NCBI GenBank assembly: GCA_003453735.1
Contig: DMNE01000030.1
Coordinates: 1 to 10,752 of the forward strand
Source of the DNA: Nitrospiraceae bacterium
GTDB lineage: Bacteria > Nitrospirota > Thermodesulfovibrionia > Thermodesulfovibrionales > UBA9159
Direction: 5' to 3'
Length of the DNA stretch: 10,752 nt
The position numbers were made by a program, and so were the translations under genes. The notes under the pieces are model-generated. The model had not been told where the DNA came from. It worked only from the letters and a program-made list of their open reading frames with translations, and searched no databases. Of the stretch, positions 1 to 7,897 are shown piece by piece (the stretch's first letter is position 1; each line of letters opens with the position of its first letter).

Positions 1-25
1 TGTCGTCCATATGTATAATTGTATA

Positions 26-493
26 TTATAATGCACCTTTATTCAACTTACAGCTAGCTCCCTTGCACGGCGAATACTCAGCAACAGGGATACACGGGGA
101 GCAAGGCCCTTTCACATAGTAGATTTCAGAGATAAGGTCCTGTTCGCTCTTTAATCGTGCCCTTGGATCAGCAGGACCCCAGAATGAAACATTTTTCTTG
201 CCAGGCAGTCTTGCATAATGAAGCAGTACCGAATCTATACCCCAAATCTCTTGAGACGAATTTATGCTTGAGATGGACTCCATAAGCGACAGACGTCCGC
301 ACATGTTCAGGTATGTGGCATCCGGGAAATGGCCTTCAATAATGTGAGCAACTTCTCTGCCTTCTTGCTGTCATTTGCGCTCCCAAGGAAGACGAATTCT
401 GCGTTATGAGGGTCCACGAAAAACATCGAGCCACTGCTGCGGCGTGAGCATTCTCTCCGTGCCCATCTGCGAGCATGCTCGCCCGATCTCGTT
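26..493 (-). pseudogene. Glycosyltransferase family 9 (heptosyltransferase-type) C-terminal remnant, frameshifted
   Basis: This is the C-terminal half of a GT9 enzyme, the family that adds heptose or related sugars to lipopolysaccharide core. Reading leftward, the recognisable blocks are LTPQQWLDVF (448-419), VDPHNAEFVFLGS in another frame (417-379), then VAHIIEGHFPDATYLNMCGR back in the first frame, followed by GIDSVLLHYARLPGKK and FWGPADPRARL. The last two match the family's conserved D-S-x-x-x-H and F-G-P-T-D-P blocks. A CSPC...C...C tail resembles the usual cysteine-rich end. The frame changes twice: one extra base in the A5 run at 419-423 and one missing base near 351-354. The two cancel. 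An in-frame stop lies at 494-496, and the N-terminal half that should lie to the right is not seen. A degraded gene is most likely; assembly errors could explain the frameshifts but not the missing half. The ATG at 304 is internal to the domain, so a separate 92-residue gene is unlikely. Confidence 0.72.
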
Positions 494-539
494 TTACTCG
501 GCAACGAGATCTTGCTGAATCTCTGTTCCCATACACCAT

Positions 540-757
540 AGCCTCATTCGACTATTCTGGTATCACGTTTTTTCTTAGTATACAACAAGTATGGGGAGAG
601 ATGAGAAGAGGAACTCATGAAGAGAGCCTTTAGAGAAATCGGGGATTGATTGATGGTAGGGGTTTTATGGGGATAGGAGAAAAAAAGGATTTGCCCCGAG
701 AGCTTCGCATAAAATATCGGTTTTGCATTTTTCCTTATGCCTATCGGCTCATAAGCA
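540..757. other. Intergenic stretch upstream of the heat-shock promoter, no gene recognised
   Basis: Nothing recognisable as a gene lies between the glycosyltransferase remnant and the dnaJ promoter. It is where the missing N-terminal half of the remnant would be expected, but I could not recognise family motifs on the minus strand. I searched by eye for a CIRCE element and for the HspR operator HAIR (CTTGAGT, 7 bases, ACTCAAG) and found neither. A purine-rich run near 595-625 has no clear role. Confidence 0.5.
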
Positions 758-786
758 TTGACAAGATCCTACTAAGAATATATTAT
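758..786 (+). promoter_or_regulatory. Sigma-70-type promoter of the dnaJ-hspR-clpB operon
   Basis: A perfect -35 box TTGACA (758-763) is followed by exactly 17 bases and the -10 box TATTAT (781-786), one mismatch from consensus. Transcription would start near 793, giving a leader of about 26 nt that contains the ribosome-binding site AAGAGGAG (801-808), 10 nt before the dnaJ ATG. The region just downstream of the -10 carries TATGAT twice (786-791 and 795-800). A housekeeping-type promoter fits an operon controlled by repressor (HspR) rather than by a heat-shock sigma factor. Confidence 0.7.
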
Positions 787-818
787 ATGATTATTATGAT
801 AAGAGGAGTTGAGAAAAG

Positions 819-1907
819 ATGCCATCTGCGGTAAGGGATTATTACGAAACACTCGGAGTGGATAAAGGGGCAGCCCCGGATGAGATTAAGAAAGCATACC
901 GGAAGCTTGCGCGCAAGTATCATCCCGATCTGAACCCGGGTGACAAAACAGCAGAGCAGAAGTTCAAGGAGATCAACGAGGCATATGGTGTTGTCGGGGA
1001 TCAAAAGAAGCGAGAGGAATACGACCGGTTCGGCAAAACACCTTTTGAGGCCGGCGGTCCATGGTATGAGAACAGTAAGGCACCTCAGTATGAAGACATA
1101 TTCGAATTCGGGATGGGAGATATCTTTGGGGATATTTTTGGAAAAACAGCCCATCCTGGATCGTCACACAACAAGGGAAGCGATATTCTCATGAGACTTA
1201 CGATCTCGCTTGAGGAAGCATTCTCTGGCACTCAGAAAACGGTCACCATAAACAGAGAAATTGGTTGCCAGTCATGCCAGGGCAGCGGAGCCGAGGCATA
1301 CGAAACCTGTCAGAAGTGCAAAGGGAGCGGTAAGATACAGACCTCAAAGGGTTTTTTCAGAATGCAGCAGCCGTGCCCCGAATGCGGTGGCAGCGGGAAA
1401 AAGATAACAAGGGTATGTAGAGCATGCAGCGGCAGAGGAAAGACAATCTCCGCAGAGACAGTAAGGGTGAAGATCCCCGCCGGAGTCGATAACGGATCAA
1501 AGGTCAAGCTCAAGGGAAGAGGCAATACAGGTGCAGGTGGCGGTCCCAGCGGTGACCTCTTCATCGAAATCAGTGTCACCCCTCATCCCGCATTCAAGAG
1601 GGAAAACGACGACCTCTTTGTGGAGGTTCCTCTGACTTTTGGTGAGGCGGCCCTCGGAGCACGGATAGAAGTGCCCACCTTGGACGGCAGCGCAATGATG
1701 ACCGTACCTGCCGGCACGCAAGGTGGTCAGAGGTTTAAACTGAGCGGCAAGGGTTTTCCGTCACCGAAGACCGGGTCGAGGGGCAATCAGTATGTGAGTA
1801 TTAAGATAGCAGTCCCCAAGGATGTCCCGGGCAGGGCAAAAGAAGCGATAAGAGAAATTGAGACGTTATACAGGGAAAATCCACGGAAAGGGTTATTCAG
1901 CGCATGA
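819..1907 (+). CDS. dnaJ: DnaJ/Hsp40 co-chaperone
   Basis: A type I Hsp40 of 362 residues that would stimulate the ATPase of DnaK and deliver unfolded clients to it in the cytoplasm. The J-domain occupies residues 7-72, with the essential HPD triplet at 35-37. A Gly/Phe-rich linker (about 72-120) contains repeated D-I-F-G. The zinc-binding domain has all four CxxCxGxG repeats: C150/C153, C164/C167, C186/C189 and C200/C203. The C-terminal client-binding domains follow (about 210-345, with IPAGVDNG and VPAGTQGG). The start is supported by AAGAGGAG ten bases upstream. It is the first gene of an operon, and its stop overlaps the next start as ATGA. No dnaK or grpE is visible nearby, so this may be a second DnaJ dedicated to ClpB rather than the only one in the genome. 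The intact zinc domain argues against the zinc-free CbpA type. Confidence 0.95.
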   Translation: MPSAVRDYYETLGVDKGAAPDEIKKAYRKLARKYHPDLNPGDKTAEQKFKEINEAYGVVGDQKKREEYDRFGKTPFEAGGPWYENSKAPQYEDIFEFGMGDIFGDIFGKTAHPGSSHNKGSDILMRLTISLEEAFSGTQKTVTINREIGCQSCQGSGAEAYETCQKCKGSGKIQTSKGFFRMQQPCPECGGSGKKITRVCRACSGRGKTISAETVRVKIPAGVDNGSKVKLKGRGNTGAGGGPSGDLFIEISVTPHPAFKRENDDLFVEVPLTFGEAALGARIEVPTLDGSAMMTVPAGTQGGQRFKLSGKGFPSPKTGSRGNQYVSIKIAVPKDVPGRAKEAIREIETLYRENPRKGLFSA

Positions 1908-2254
1908 AGGCAAGGGAGGACAGGAAACAGCCACTGTTCATGATCAGTGTAGTATCGCGGATGTTGAGCGTTCATCCCCAGACCCTGCGGTTGTACGAAC
2001 GGGAAGGGTTGGTCACTCCCCATAGGACAAAAAGGACCCGGCTGTATTCCCAGGAGGATATTGAAAGGTTATCAATGATTCTTCGTCTCACCAGAGAGCT
2101 CGGCGTCAATAGGGCGGGGGTCGAAATCATCCTCAGGATGAGGAACCGGCTTGAGACCCTCCAGCATGAGATGGACGAGATGATGAAGTTTTTGGAGAAG
2201 GATCTGAGGGATGACTTTGAGAATAGACTGAGGAAACTATTCTTTGAAGATTAG
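1904..2254 (+). CDS. hspR: HspR-type MerR-family heat-shock repressor
   Basis: A 116-residue MerR-family DNA-binding protein. Residues 13-75 form the winged helix-turn-helix: [19 protein letters not shown], then REGLVTP and a [12 protein letters not shown] wing. The phrase [14 protein letters not shown] is characteristic of HspR, which binds HAIR operators and represses chaperone genes until DnaK is titrated by unfolded protein. A charged, probably helical tail (about 76-116, many Glu, Arg and Met) replaces the effector domain of other MerR proteins and lacks metal-sensing cysteines. Its ATG overlaps the dnaJ stop by four bases, with GGAAAGGG at 1885-1892 as ribosome-binding site. A second ATG at 1940 would give a shorter protein that still holds the whole domain. 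Lying between dnaJ and clpB, it very likely autoregulates this operon, although I found no HAIR site by eye. Confidence 0.9.
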   Translation: MKAREDRKQPLFMISVVSRMLSVHPQTLRLYEREGLVTPHRTKRTRLYSQEDIERLSMILRLTRELGVNRAGVEIILRMRNRLETLQHEMDEMMKFLEKDLRDDFENRLRKLFFED

Positions 2255-2265
2255 GAGAGATTATT

Positions 2266-4911
2266 ATGAGAATGGATAAATTAACCGTCAGAAGTCAGGA
2301 GGCTTGGGAGGAAGCGCAGAGGCTTGCCGAAAAAAAGGGCAATCAAGAACTCCAGCCCGAGCATCTCCTCTGGGCGCTGCTCTCCGACGATGAGGGCATT
2401 GCGGTTCAGTTACTGAAGAGACTTGGGGTTGAAACCAAAACGCTGCGGGCGGACATCGAGAAGGAGATCGACAAATTGCCTAAGGTCATGGGAGCAACCC
2501 CGCTGGGCCAGACCTATATATCTCCACGACTCAAGGAGGTACTGGAGAAGGCGTTCAAGCAAGCGGAACACCTCACAGACGATTACGTAAGCGTTGAGCA
2601 TCTTCTTGTTGCTCTCCTTTTTGTAGGGGGCCCGTGTACCGAGCTCCTCGGGAGATACGGCGTTACCGCCGATAAGGCTATGGCGGCCCTCCGGGAAGTG
2701 CGGGGATCCCAGCGGGTGACCGATCCGAATCCTGAAGATAAATACCAGGCGCTCGCCAGATACAGCAGAGATCTCACGGCCCTCGCAAAAAAAGGAAAGC
2801 TTGATCCTGTCATAGGCAGGGACGACGAGATACGGAGAGTCATTCAGGTGCTATCGAGAAGGACAAAGAATAATCCCGTGCTCATCGGAGAGCCCGGTGT
2901 AGGCAAAACCGCAATTGTAGAAGGGCTTGCTCAGAGGATTGTTGCAGGGGATGTCCCGGAGACCTTAAAGGAAAAACGGGTTGTCGCCCTCGATATGGGT
3001 TCTCTTGTTGCGGGCTCGAAATATCGGGGCGAATTCGAAGAGCGCTTAAAGGCCGTGCTCAAAGAGATTGAGCAGGCTGAAGGCAAGGTAATTCTCTTCA
3101 TCGATGAACTCCATACCGTTGTCGGAGCGGGCGCGGCAGAGGGTGCGATAGATGCCTCGAATATGCTTAAGCCGGCATTGGCAAGGGGCGATCTGCGATG
3201 CGTGGGGGCAACAACGCTCGATGAGTACAGGAAGTATATCGAAAAGGACCCTGCCCTGGAGAGGCGGTTCCAGCCGGTCTTCATAAAAGAGCCGTCAGTT
3301 GAGGACACCATTTCCATCCTCCGGGGGCTCAAGGAGCGGTATGAGGTCCACCACGGAGTGAAGATAAAGGATGCTGCATTGATAGCGGCCGCAGTTTTAT
3401 CCAACCGTTACATAACCGACAGGTTTCTCCCGGACAAAGCCATAGACCTGATCGACGAATCTGCCTCAAAGATCAGAATGGAGATAGACTCTATGCCGGT
3501 GGAACTGGACGAGATAGAGAGGAAATTGAGGCAGCACGAGATAGAGAAGCAGGCATTGCTGAAAGACGGTTCAAAGGATGCCAGAGAAAAGCTCGAGAAG
3601 ATTCTCAAGGAGGTGGCCGAACTGCAGGAGCGACGGGACGAACTCAGAGCCCAATGGCTCAGCGAGAAAAAGATTATCGCACAGATACGGCAGATAAAGG
3701 AACAGATCGAGGCTACCAAGATAGATTCTGAGAAGGCAGAGCGTGAGGGCGATCTTTCGAGGGCCGCTGAATTGCGATACGGGAAGTTGCTCGAACTACA
3801 GAAATCCCTTGAAGAGGAAAACAGAAAGCTCTCTGATGCCCAGTCCAGGAGGAAGATGCTGAGGGAAGAAGTGGACGAAGAGGACATCGCAGAGGTGGTC
3901 TCTAAATGGACCGGCATACCGGTATCGAGGATGCTCGAAGGTGAAGTGCAGAAACTCCTTCACATGGAGGATAGGTTGAGGCAGCGCGTGGTGGGCCAGG
4001 ATGACGCTATTGTCGCAGTGTCAAACGCGGTGAGGCGCGCGAGGGCAGGGATACAGGATATCAACAGGCCTATCGGTTCCTTTATATTCCTCGGGCCTAC
4101 AGGCGTCGGGAAGACCGAACTTGCAAAGGCGCTAGCAGAGTTTTTGTTCGACGACGAAAATGCAATGCAGCGGATAGATATGTCCGAGTACCAGGAAAGA
4201 CACACTGTCTCGAGGCTCATCGGCGCCCCCCCTGGTTATGTCGGTTACGAGGAGGGCGGTCAGCTGACAGAGGCGGTAAGGAGAAGACCCTACTCGGTGA
4301 TCCTTTTTGATGAAATCGAAAAAGCACATCCCGAGGTCTTTAACCTCCTCTTGCAGGTCCTTGACGACGGAAGGCTCACCGACGGCCACGGAAGGACAGT
4401 TGATTTCAGGAATACTGTGATCATCATGACATCCAATATCGGGAGTTCACACATTCAGGAACTCCTTTCTGAGCGAGCAAAACAGCCTATGGCTTACTGG
4501 GGCAAGGGCAACGACGAAGACCTGAAAGACAAGATCATGGATGACCTCAAGGCGTTCTTCAAGCCGGAGTTCCTGAACAGGGTCGATGAAATCATCATCT
4601 TTAACCCCCTTTCAAGAAATCTCCTGAAACGGATCGTCGACATCCAAGTCGAGAGGATGAAAAAATACCTGCGCGAAAAGGGGATCGATCTCGTACTTAC
4701 AGATGCGGCAAAGGAACACTTTGCAGAGATAGGCTATGACCCTATATACGGCGCACGGCCCCTGAAACGAATATTACAGAAGGAGATCCTGAACCCCCTT
4801 GCCGTAAAACTCCTCGATGGGACATTTAAGGAAGGAGATACGGTCGAGGTCGATTTTGCAGGTAACACGCTTTCCTTCAGGGCGCTTATCGAAGCCGAGG
4901 TGGTCCCATAA
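2266..4911 (+). CDS. clpB: ClpB disaggregase (Hsp100 AAA+ ATPase)
   Basis: The 881-residue hexameric disaggregase that pulls polypeptides out of aggregates with DnaK/DnaJ. The N domain is at about 5-150. NBD1 has Walker A GEPGVGKT at 208-215 and Walker B ILFIDE at 276-281. The coiled-coil M domain spans about 410-535 (long Glu/Lys/Arg heptads, ending with [10 protein letters not shown]), which distinguishes ClpB from ClpA and ClpC. NBD2 has Walker A GPTGVGKT at 610-617, the pore-loop region GYVGYEEGG, and Walker B VILFDE at 678-683. A C-terminal domain follows. The length is slightly above the 857 residues of the E. coli protein, with no disruption. AGGAG at 2253-2257 lies eight bases before ATG 2266. 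A second in-frame ATG at 2272 is possible but too distant from nothing else to prefer. The gene begins 11 nt after the hspR stop, so it is in the same operon. Confidence 0.97.
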   Translation: MRMDKLTVRSQEAWEEAQRLAEKKGNQELQPEHLLWALLSDDEGIAVQLLKRLGVETKTLRADIEKEIDKLPKVMGATPLGQTYISPRLKEVLEKAFKQAEHLTDDYVSVEHLLVALLFVGGPCTELLGRYGVTADKAMAALREVRGSQRVTDPNPEDKYQALARYSRDLTALAKKGKLDPVIGRDDEIRRVIQVLSRRTKNNPVLIGEPGVGKTAIVEGLAQRIVAGDVPETLKEKRVVALDMGSLVAGSKYRGEFEERLKAVLKEIEQAEGKVILFIDELHTVVGAGAAEGAIDASNMLKPALARGDLRCVGATTLDEYRKYIEKDPALERRFQPVFIKEPSVEDTISILRGLKERYEVHHGVKIKDAALIAAAVLSNRYITDRFLPDKAIDLIDESASKIRMEIDSMPVELDEIERKLRQHEIEKQALLKDGSKDAREKLEKILKEVAELQERRDELRAQWLSEKKIIAQIRQIKEQIEATKIDSEKAEREGDLSRAAELRYGKLLELQKSLEEENRKLSDAQSRRKMLREEVDEEDIAEVVSKWTGIPVSRMLEGEVQKLLHMEDRLRQRVVGQDDAIVAVSNAVRRARAGIQDINRPIGSFIFLGPTGVGKTELAKALAEFLFDDENAMQRIDMSEYQERHTVSRLIGAPPGYVGYEEGGQLTEAVRRRPYSVILFDEIEKAHPEVFNLLLQVLDDGRLTDGHGRTVDFRNTVIIMTSNIGSSHIQELLSERAKQPMAYWGKGNDEDLKDKIMDDLKAFFKPEFLNRVDEIIIFNPLSRNLLKRIVDIQVERMKKYLREKGIDLVLTDAAKEHFAEIGYDPIYGARPLKRILQKEILNPLAVKLLDGTFKEGDTVEVDFAGNTLSFRALIEAEVVP

Positions 4912-5118
4912 AAAATCTGCGGCCCCTTCCAGCACCAGGAGACTTTCTCTCTCAAAGGAAATGAGGAACAGAAGTCCCCTTGTATTTTAGTCATTGTTGT
5001 GCTAAGGTAACGTCGGAATTTCGGGCCACGAAGGCGATTTGGGGACAGAAGTCTTATAAAAAGCCTTTGTGGCTTTTTATTTTGTAGCGGGAGAGGAGAT
5101 TCCGCGACGAGGTTGTAA
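4912..5118 (+). other. Gap and putative leader region between clpB and cbiM
   Basis: The 207-nt gap contains the terminator hairpin described separately. Before it, ACAGAAGTC occurs twice (4968-4976 and 5045-5053), and GTCCCC (4974-4979) can pair with GGGGAC (5041-5046) to enclose a stretch of about 60 nt. This could be the base of a structured leader, but I cannot match it to a named riboswitch, and no cobalamin-box sequence was seen. A poor promoter candidate is TTGTAT (4980-4985), 17 bases, TAAGGT (5003-5008). The cbiM ribosome-binding site GAGG is at 5109-5112. Confidence 0.3.
5056..5084 (+). terminator. Rho-independent terminator after clpB, possibly an attenuator for cbiM
   Basis: The arms ATAAAAAGCC (5056-5065) and GGCTTTTTAT (5071-5080) pair over ten bases around the loop TTTGT. 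The T run continues into TTTTG. Only three pairs are G-C, so the stem is weak, but the A-tract/T-tract shape is classical. It would end clpB transcription. It also lies only about 35 nt before the cbiM start, which leaves almost no room for a promoter after it, so it may instead control entry into the transporter operon. Confidence 0.65.
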
Positions 5119-5805
5119 ATGCATATACCTGATGGTTATTTAAGCCCGCAGACATATGTGCCTCTCTATGGGGTATCAGTTGTTTTCTGGTCGGTAGCCC
5201 TAAAGAAATTAAAGAAGGAGCTTTCAACCAAGCAGGTTCCCTATCTTGCGATGGCAGCGGCCTTCTCTTTCCTCATCATGATGTTCAATATTCCCGTTCC
5301 CGGCGGCACAACAGGTCATGCTGTTGGAGCGGGGATTATCGCTATTCTGCTGGGTCCGTGGACAGCAGTCATAGCGGTGTCTGTAGTTTTGATCATTCAG
5401 GCGATAGTATTTGGTGATGGGGGAATAACCGCTCTCGGCGCAAACTGCTTCAACATGGCGGTAGTGATGCCCTTTGTTTCTTATTGGGTATTCAAGCTGG
5501 TCAGCCGAAATTCAAAGAATGCATCACGGTTATCCCTTGCCGCCTTTCTTTCGGGATACCTCGGTCTTTCCTTCTCCGCAGTGCTCGCTGGAATTGAATT
5601 CGGCATCCAACCTGCCATCGCACACGGCCCGAATGGAAGACCGCTCTATGCCCCTTATCCTCTATCAGTGGCTGTCCCTGCTCTGGCGCTGGAACATCTG
5701 CTTTTATTCAGCATCGTCGAAGGGGTTATCACGGTTGTGTTGTTGAAGTATTTCCTTAGACATGAGTCTGATTTGGTCTATGCCTTATCGGCAAAAAGAG
5801 CATGA
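5119..5805 (+). CDS. cbiM: ECF transporter metal-binding subunit, CbiM/NikM family
   Basis: The 228-residue integral membrane substrate-capture subunit of an energy-coupling-factor transporter for Co2+ or Ni2+. The N-terminus MHIPDGYLSP is the family hallmark: the amino terminus and His2 form the metal site, together with a histidine in the loop PGGTTGHAVGAG, here His67. This is the same number as the nickel ligand described for NikM2. Hydrophobic segments at about 15-30, 42-60, 72-98, 105-127, 138-160 and 188-215 fit the multi-helix fold. The mature N-terminus matters for metal binding, so the ATG at 5119 must be the start; GAGG lies six bases upstream. It is the first gene of a five-gene cluster with the small subunit, CbiQ and CbiO. 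No cobalamin genes are visible, so nickel is at least as likely as cobalt. Confidence 0.9.
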   Translation: MHIPDGYLSPQTYVPLYGVSVVFWSVALKKLKKELSTKQVPYLAMAAAFSFLIMMFNIPVPGGTTGHAVGAGIIAILLGPWTAVIAVSVVLIIQAIVFGDGGITALGANCFNMAVVMPFVSYWVFKLVSRNSKNASRLSLAAFLSGYLGLSFSAVLAGIEFGIQPAIAHGPNGRPLYAPYPLSVAVPALALEHLLLFSIVEGVITVVLLKYFLRHESDLVYALSAKRA

Positions 5806-5806
5806 G

Positions 5807-6142
5807 ATGACGAAGTCACAGAAAAAACTCTGGACAGGGCTTATCATAATGGCGTTGCTGTCCCCTATTGGCATTCTTATGCCGCAAATGTTCAAGGCCG
5901 GGAATGCCTGGGGGGAATGGGGAACAGACACACTGGCAAAACTCCTCGGTTACGTCCCCGTGGGCTTGAAGCGATACGTCAAGTTATGGAAGGCCCCTAT
6001 TGCAGATTACAACCTTGGAGGACAAGATGCCACTCTCAGCCTTCAGATAGTGTCATATATCATTTCCGGTTTCTTAGGCATCCTTGCGGTAGGACTTGTC
6101 GTATACGTGATTTCGAAGTTCCTGGCAAAACATGAAAAGTGA
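5807..6142 (+). CDS. Small two-helix membrane subunit of the Ni/Co ECF transporter (NikN/CbiN-like, PDGLE-type)
   Basis: A 111-residue membrane protein with transmembrane segments at about 8-26 and 80-105 and an extracytoplasmic loop between them. The loop contains LLGYVPVG and LWKAPIADYNLGG, which resemble the conserved end of PDGLE-domain and NikN proteins that assist CbiM/NikM in metal loading. I chose the ATG at 5807, one base after the cbiM stop. The upstream in-frame ATG at 5762 would add 15 hydrophilic residues and overlap cbiM by 44 bases without improving the family match. It overlaps cbiQ by 11 bases. Assignment rests on position and on the short loop motif, since these small subunits are poorly conserved. 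Confidence 0.72.
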   Translation: MTKSQKKLWTGLIIMALLSPIGILMPQMFKAGNAWGEWGTDTLAKLLGYVPVGLKRYVKLWKAPIADYNLGGQDATLSLQIVSYIISGFLGILAVGLVVYVISKFLAKHEK

Positions 6143-7055
6143 ACTACCTTCTTTTTTCCTGAATAAGCCGCCCCGGCGTTCAGTGGACAGCGCTGGCGCG
6201 GTTTTGAGAACCTCATTCCTTGATAAAGGTATCCATCATCTCGCTGGACTGATCAAGACCACTTATAGTCAGTGGGAGACGGCGAATAAGAACGGGTTTT
6301 TCCAGAAACTGGATGCTCGGGTGAAGGTGGTCTTTTTGCTGTTCTTTGTCATTATCGTCAGCTTAAAAAGAGCTATCTTGCCCGAGGCCATCATAGGAGG
6401 TTTTACGTTCACCCTCGTTGCCCTGTCGCGGCTGAATCTCCTGTCCTTTTACCGGAGAGTGATCTTCTTCAGCTTTCTTTTCGGCTTCCTGATAGCCTTA
6501 CCTTCCTCCCTGAATATCGTTACCCGGGGAGAGATTGTCATCCCGCTTTTCCATCTCTCGCAACCCTATGACTTCTGGATTTACCATGTCCCTGAAAGCG
6601 TTGGGATTACGAGAACCGGAATTCATGCCGTGGCCCTCCTTACGCTAAGGGTAGCAAACTCTCTTTCCCTCTCATTCCTTGTTGTATACACTACCCCCTT
6701 TGCAGAGATCATAAGGGCTCTGAAGAGCTTAAAAGTTCCCGATCCATTATTGATGATAATAACCCTCTCCTACAAATACATTTTTATCTTTGCGAAAACT
6801 CTTGAAGATATCCATCTCGCAACAAAGAGCAAAGTAGTTGAAGTGAGCGATGCCCAGGCAAGAAAATGGGTTGCAGGAAGAATTGCGTTCCTGTTCAGGA
6901 AAACCCGGATCAGATGTGAGGAGGTCTTTAACGCCATGTTGGCAAGAGGATTCACTGGTGAAATTAGTCTTTTTGCCCAGAGGAAAATGAGAAAACGGGA
7001 TTTAGTCATTGGCTCTTTTTTATTAGTCATTGGCTCTTTATTGTTAGCTTCGTGA
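6132..7055 (+). CDS. cbiQ: ECF transporter transmembrane coupling protein CbiQ/EcfT
   Basis: A 307-residue EcfT-type protein that links the metal-binding membrane subunit to the ATPase. After a hydrophilic N-terminal stretch of about 58 residues comes KLDARVKVVFLL (59-70), the conserved opening of the family. Hydrophobic helices follow at about 65-77, 83-98, 108-124 and 165-187. The cytoplasmic coupling region includes TLEDIHLATKSK (223-234) and the ARG signature in AMLARGFTGE (268-277), which docks on CbiO. A terminal membrane helix contains a duplicated heptapeptide, LVIGSFL then LVIGSLL (291-304). The N-terminal extension makes it longer than the commonest 250-270 residue members. It overlaps the previous gene by 11 bases, and its stop overlaps the cbiO ribosome-binding site. 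Confidence 0.88.
   Translation: MKSELPSFFLNKPPRRSVDSAGAVLRTSFLDKGIHHLAGLIKTTYSQWETANKNGFFQKLDARVKVVFLLFFVIIVSLKRAILPEAIIGGFTFTLVALSRLNLLSFYRRVIFFSFLFGFLIALPSSLNIVTRGEIVIPLFHLSQPYDFWIYHVPESVGITRTGIHAVALLTLRVANSLSLSFLVVYTTPFAEIIRALKSLKVPDPLLMIITLSYKYIFIFAKTLEDIHLATKSKVVEVSDAQARKWVAGRIAFLFRKTRIRCEEVFNAMLARGFTGEISLFAQRKMRKRDLVIGSFLLVIGSLLLAS
7002..7039 (+). repeat. Two-copy 21-bp tandem repeat in the 3' end of cbiQ
   Basis: TTAGTCATTGGCTCTTT occurs at 7002-7018 and again at 7023-7039, a period of exactly 21 bases (seven codons). Both copies are in frame and encode LVIGSFL and LVIGSLL in the last membrane helix. The near identity at DNA level points to a recent slippage duplication that keeps the frame. 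Confidence 0.85.
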
Positions 7056-7063
7056 GGTAATCA

Positions 7064-7897
7064 ATGAAAGACATTATTTCGGTCGAGTCACTAACTTACA
7101 GCTACTACAATAGAATCCCGGCATTGATAGATGTCAGCCTGAGCATTAAAGAAGGCGAGAAAGTCGCCGTCATTGGCGCGAACGGCAGCGGGAAGTCCAC
7201 TCTTTTGCAAATAATGGGTGGTTTGAAACATCCCTCTGCCGGAATAGTCTTTTTCAGAGGGCATAAAGTCTCGGAAGAATCGTTAAGGGATAAAAGATTT
7301 CTGCGGTTTTTCAGGGAAGGGGTCGGTTATATCTTTCAGGATTCAGATGTTCAGCTATTCTGCCCCACGGTGCTGGATGAATTGCTCTTCGGGCCTATGC
7401 AGCTGGGCATTCAAGAGAGCGAGTCGTTGGAAAGGGCATTCCATGTGATGAAGATGCTAAACTTAGAAAATTTGAAAGAGAGGCCGTCGTATATGCTTTC
7501 AGGCGGGGAAAAAAAGAGAGTCGCCATTGGTTCGGTCTTGACCATGAATCCTCAGGTCTTACTCCTTGACGAGCCGACGAACGGTCTTGACCCCAGGACG
7601 CAATGCTTTCTTACCGAGCTGATCCTTGACCTGAATGAGGCGGGAAAAACCATCGTCATCAGCACCCATGACCTTTCCCTCATCGATGAGTTCCAACCAA
7701 TAGTAGCAGTCCTTTCCGAAGAGCATCGCATCGAAAAGACAGGAACAGCAGAAGCGATTCTCAAGGACGAAGACCTGTTGCTCAGGGTAAACCTAATCCA
7801 TGAGCATATGCATTACCATGGACGGACAGCCCATAGTCATAGGCATTCTCATTATATGTACCATAAGCATGGGACACAGCAAAAGGAGCAGCCATGA
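7064..7897 (+). CDS. cbiO: ECF transporter ATPase CbiO with histidine-rich C-terminal tail
   Basis: The 277-residue ATP-binding cassette subunit powering the metal importer from the cytoplasmic side. All ABC motifs are intact: Walker A GANGSGKST at 38-46, Q-loop Gln92 in IFQDSDVQLF, signature LSGGE at 145-149, Walker B VLLLDE at 165-170, D-loop NGLDP and H-loop His202. VQLF after the Q-loop is typical of EcfA/CbiO ATPases. After the ATPase domain, residues 246-269 hold ten histidines in 24 positions (246, 248, 250, 252, 257, 259, 261, 263, 267, 269), an evident metal-binding tail. Such tails are not needed for ATPase function; storage or buffering of Ni or Co is my inference. GAGGT at 7054-7058 precedes the ATG by five bases and overlaps the cbiQ stop. 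The stop overlaps the next gene as ATGA. Confidence 0.94.
   Translation: MKDIISVESLTYSYYNRIPALIDVSLSIKEGEKVAVIGANGSGKSTLLQIMGGLKHPSAGIVFFRGHKVSEESLRDKRFLRFFREGVGYIFQDSDVQLFCPTVLDELLFGPMQLGIQESESLERAFHVMKMLNLENLKERPSYMLSGGEKKRVAIGSVLTMNPQVLLLDEPTNGLDPRTQCFLTELILDLNEAGKTIVISTHDLSLIDEFQPIVAVLSEEHRIEKTGTAEAILKDEDLLLRVNLIHEHMHYHGRTAHSHRHSHYMYHKHGTQQKEQP

Noticed and set aside
26..304. Stand-alone small protein beginning MCGR, which resembles the start of SRAP/YedK proteins
   Set aside because: The rest does not match SRAP, and homology to GT9 continues upstream of the ATG, so MCGR is internal and coincidental.
646..834. 62-residue open frame on the + strand ahead of dnaJ
   Set aside because: It covers the TTGACA/TATTAT promoter and runs into the dnaJ start in another frame; no family resemblance and no good ribosome-binding site.
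783..1154. 123-residue open frame on the minus strand over the dnaJ start
   Set aside because: Low-information shadow of the J-domain coding region and the AT-rich promoter; no recognisable domain.
2931..3404. 157-residue open frame on the minus strand
   Set aside because: Antisense shadow of ClpB NBD1, which is intact on the + strand.
3408..3917. 169-residue serine-rich open frame on the minus strand
   Set aside because: It is antisense to the ClpB coiled-coil region; the Ser/Leu-rich composition is what Glu/Lys/Arg codons give when read backwards.
5474..5746. 90-residue open frame on the + strand inside cbiM
   Set aside because: Out-of-frame shadow of an intact, well-recognised membrane protein.
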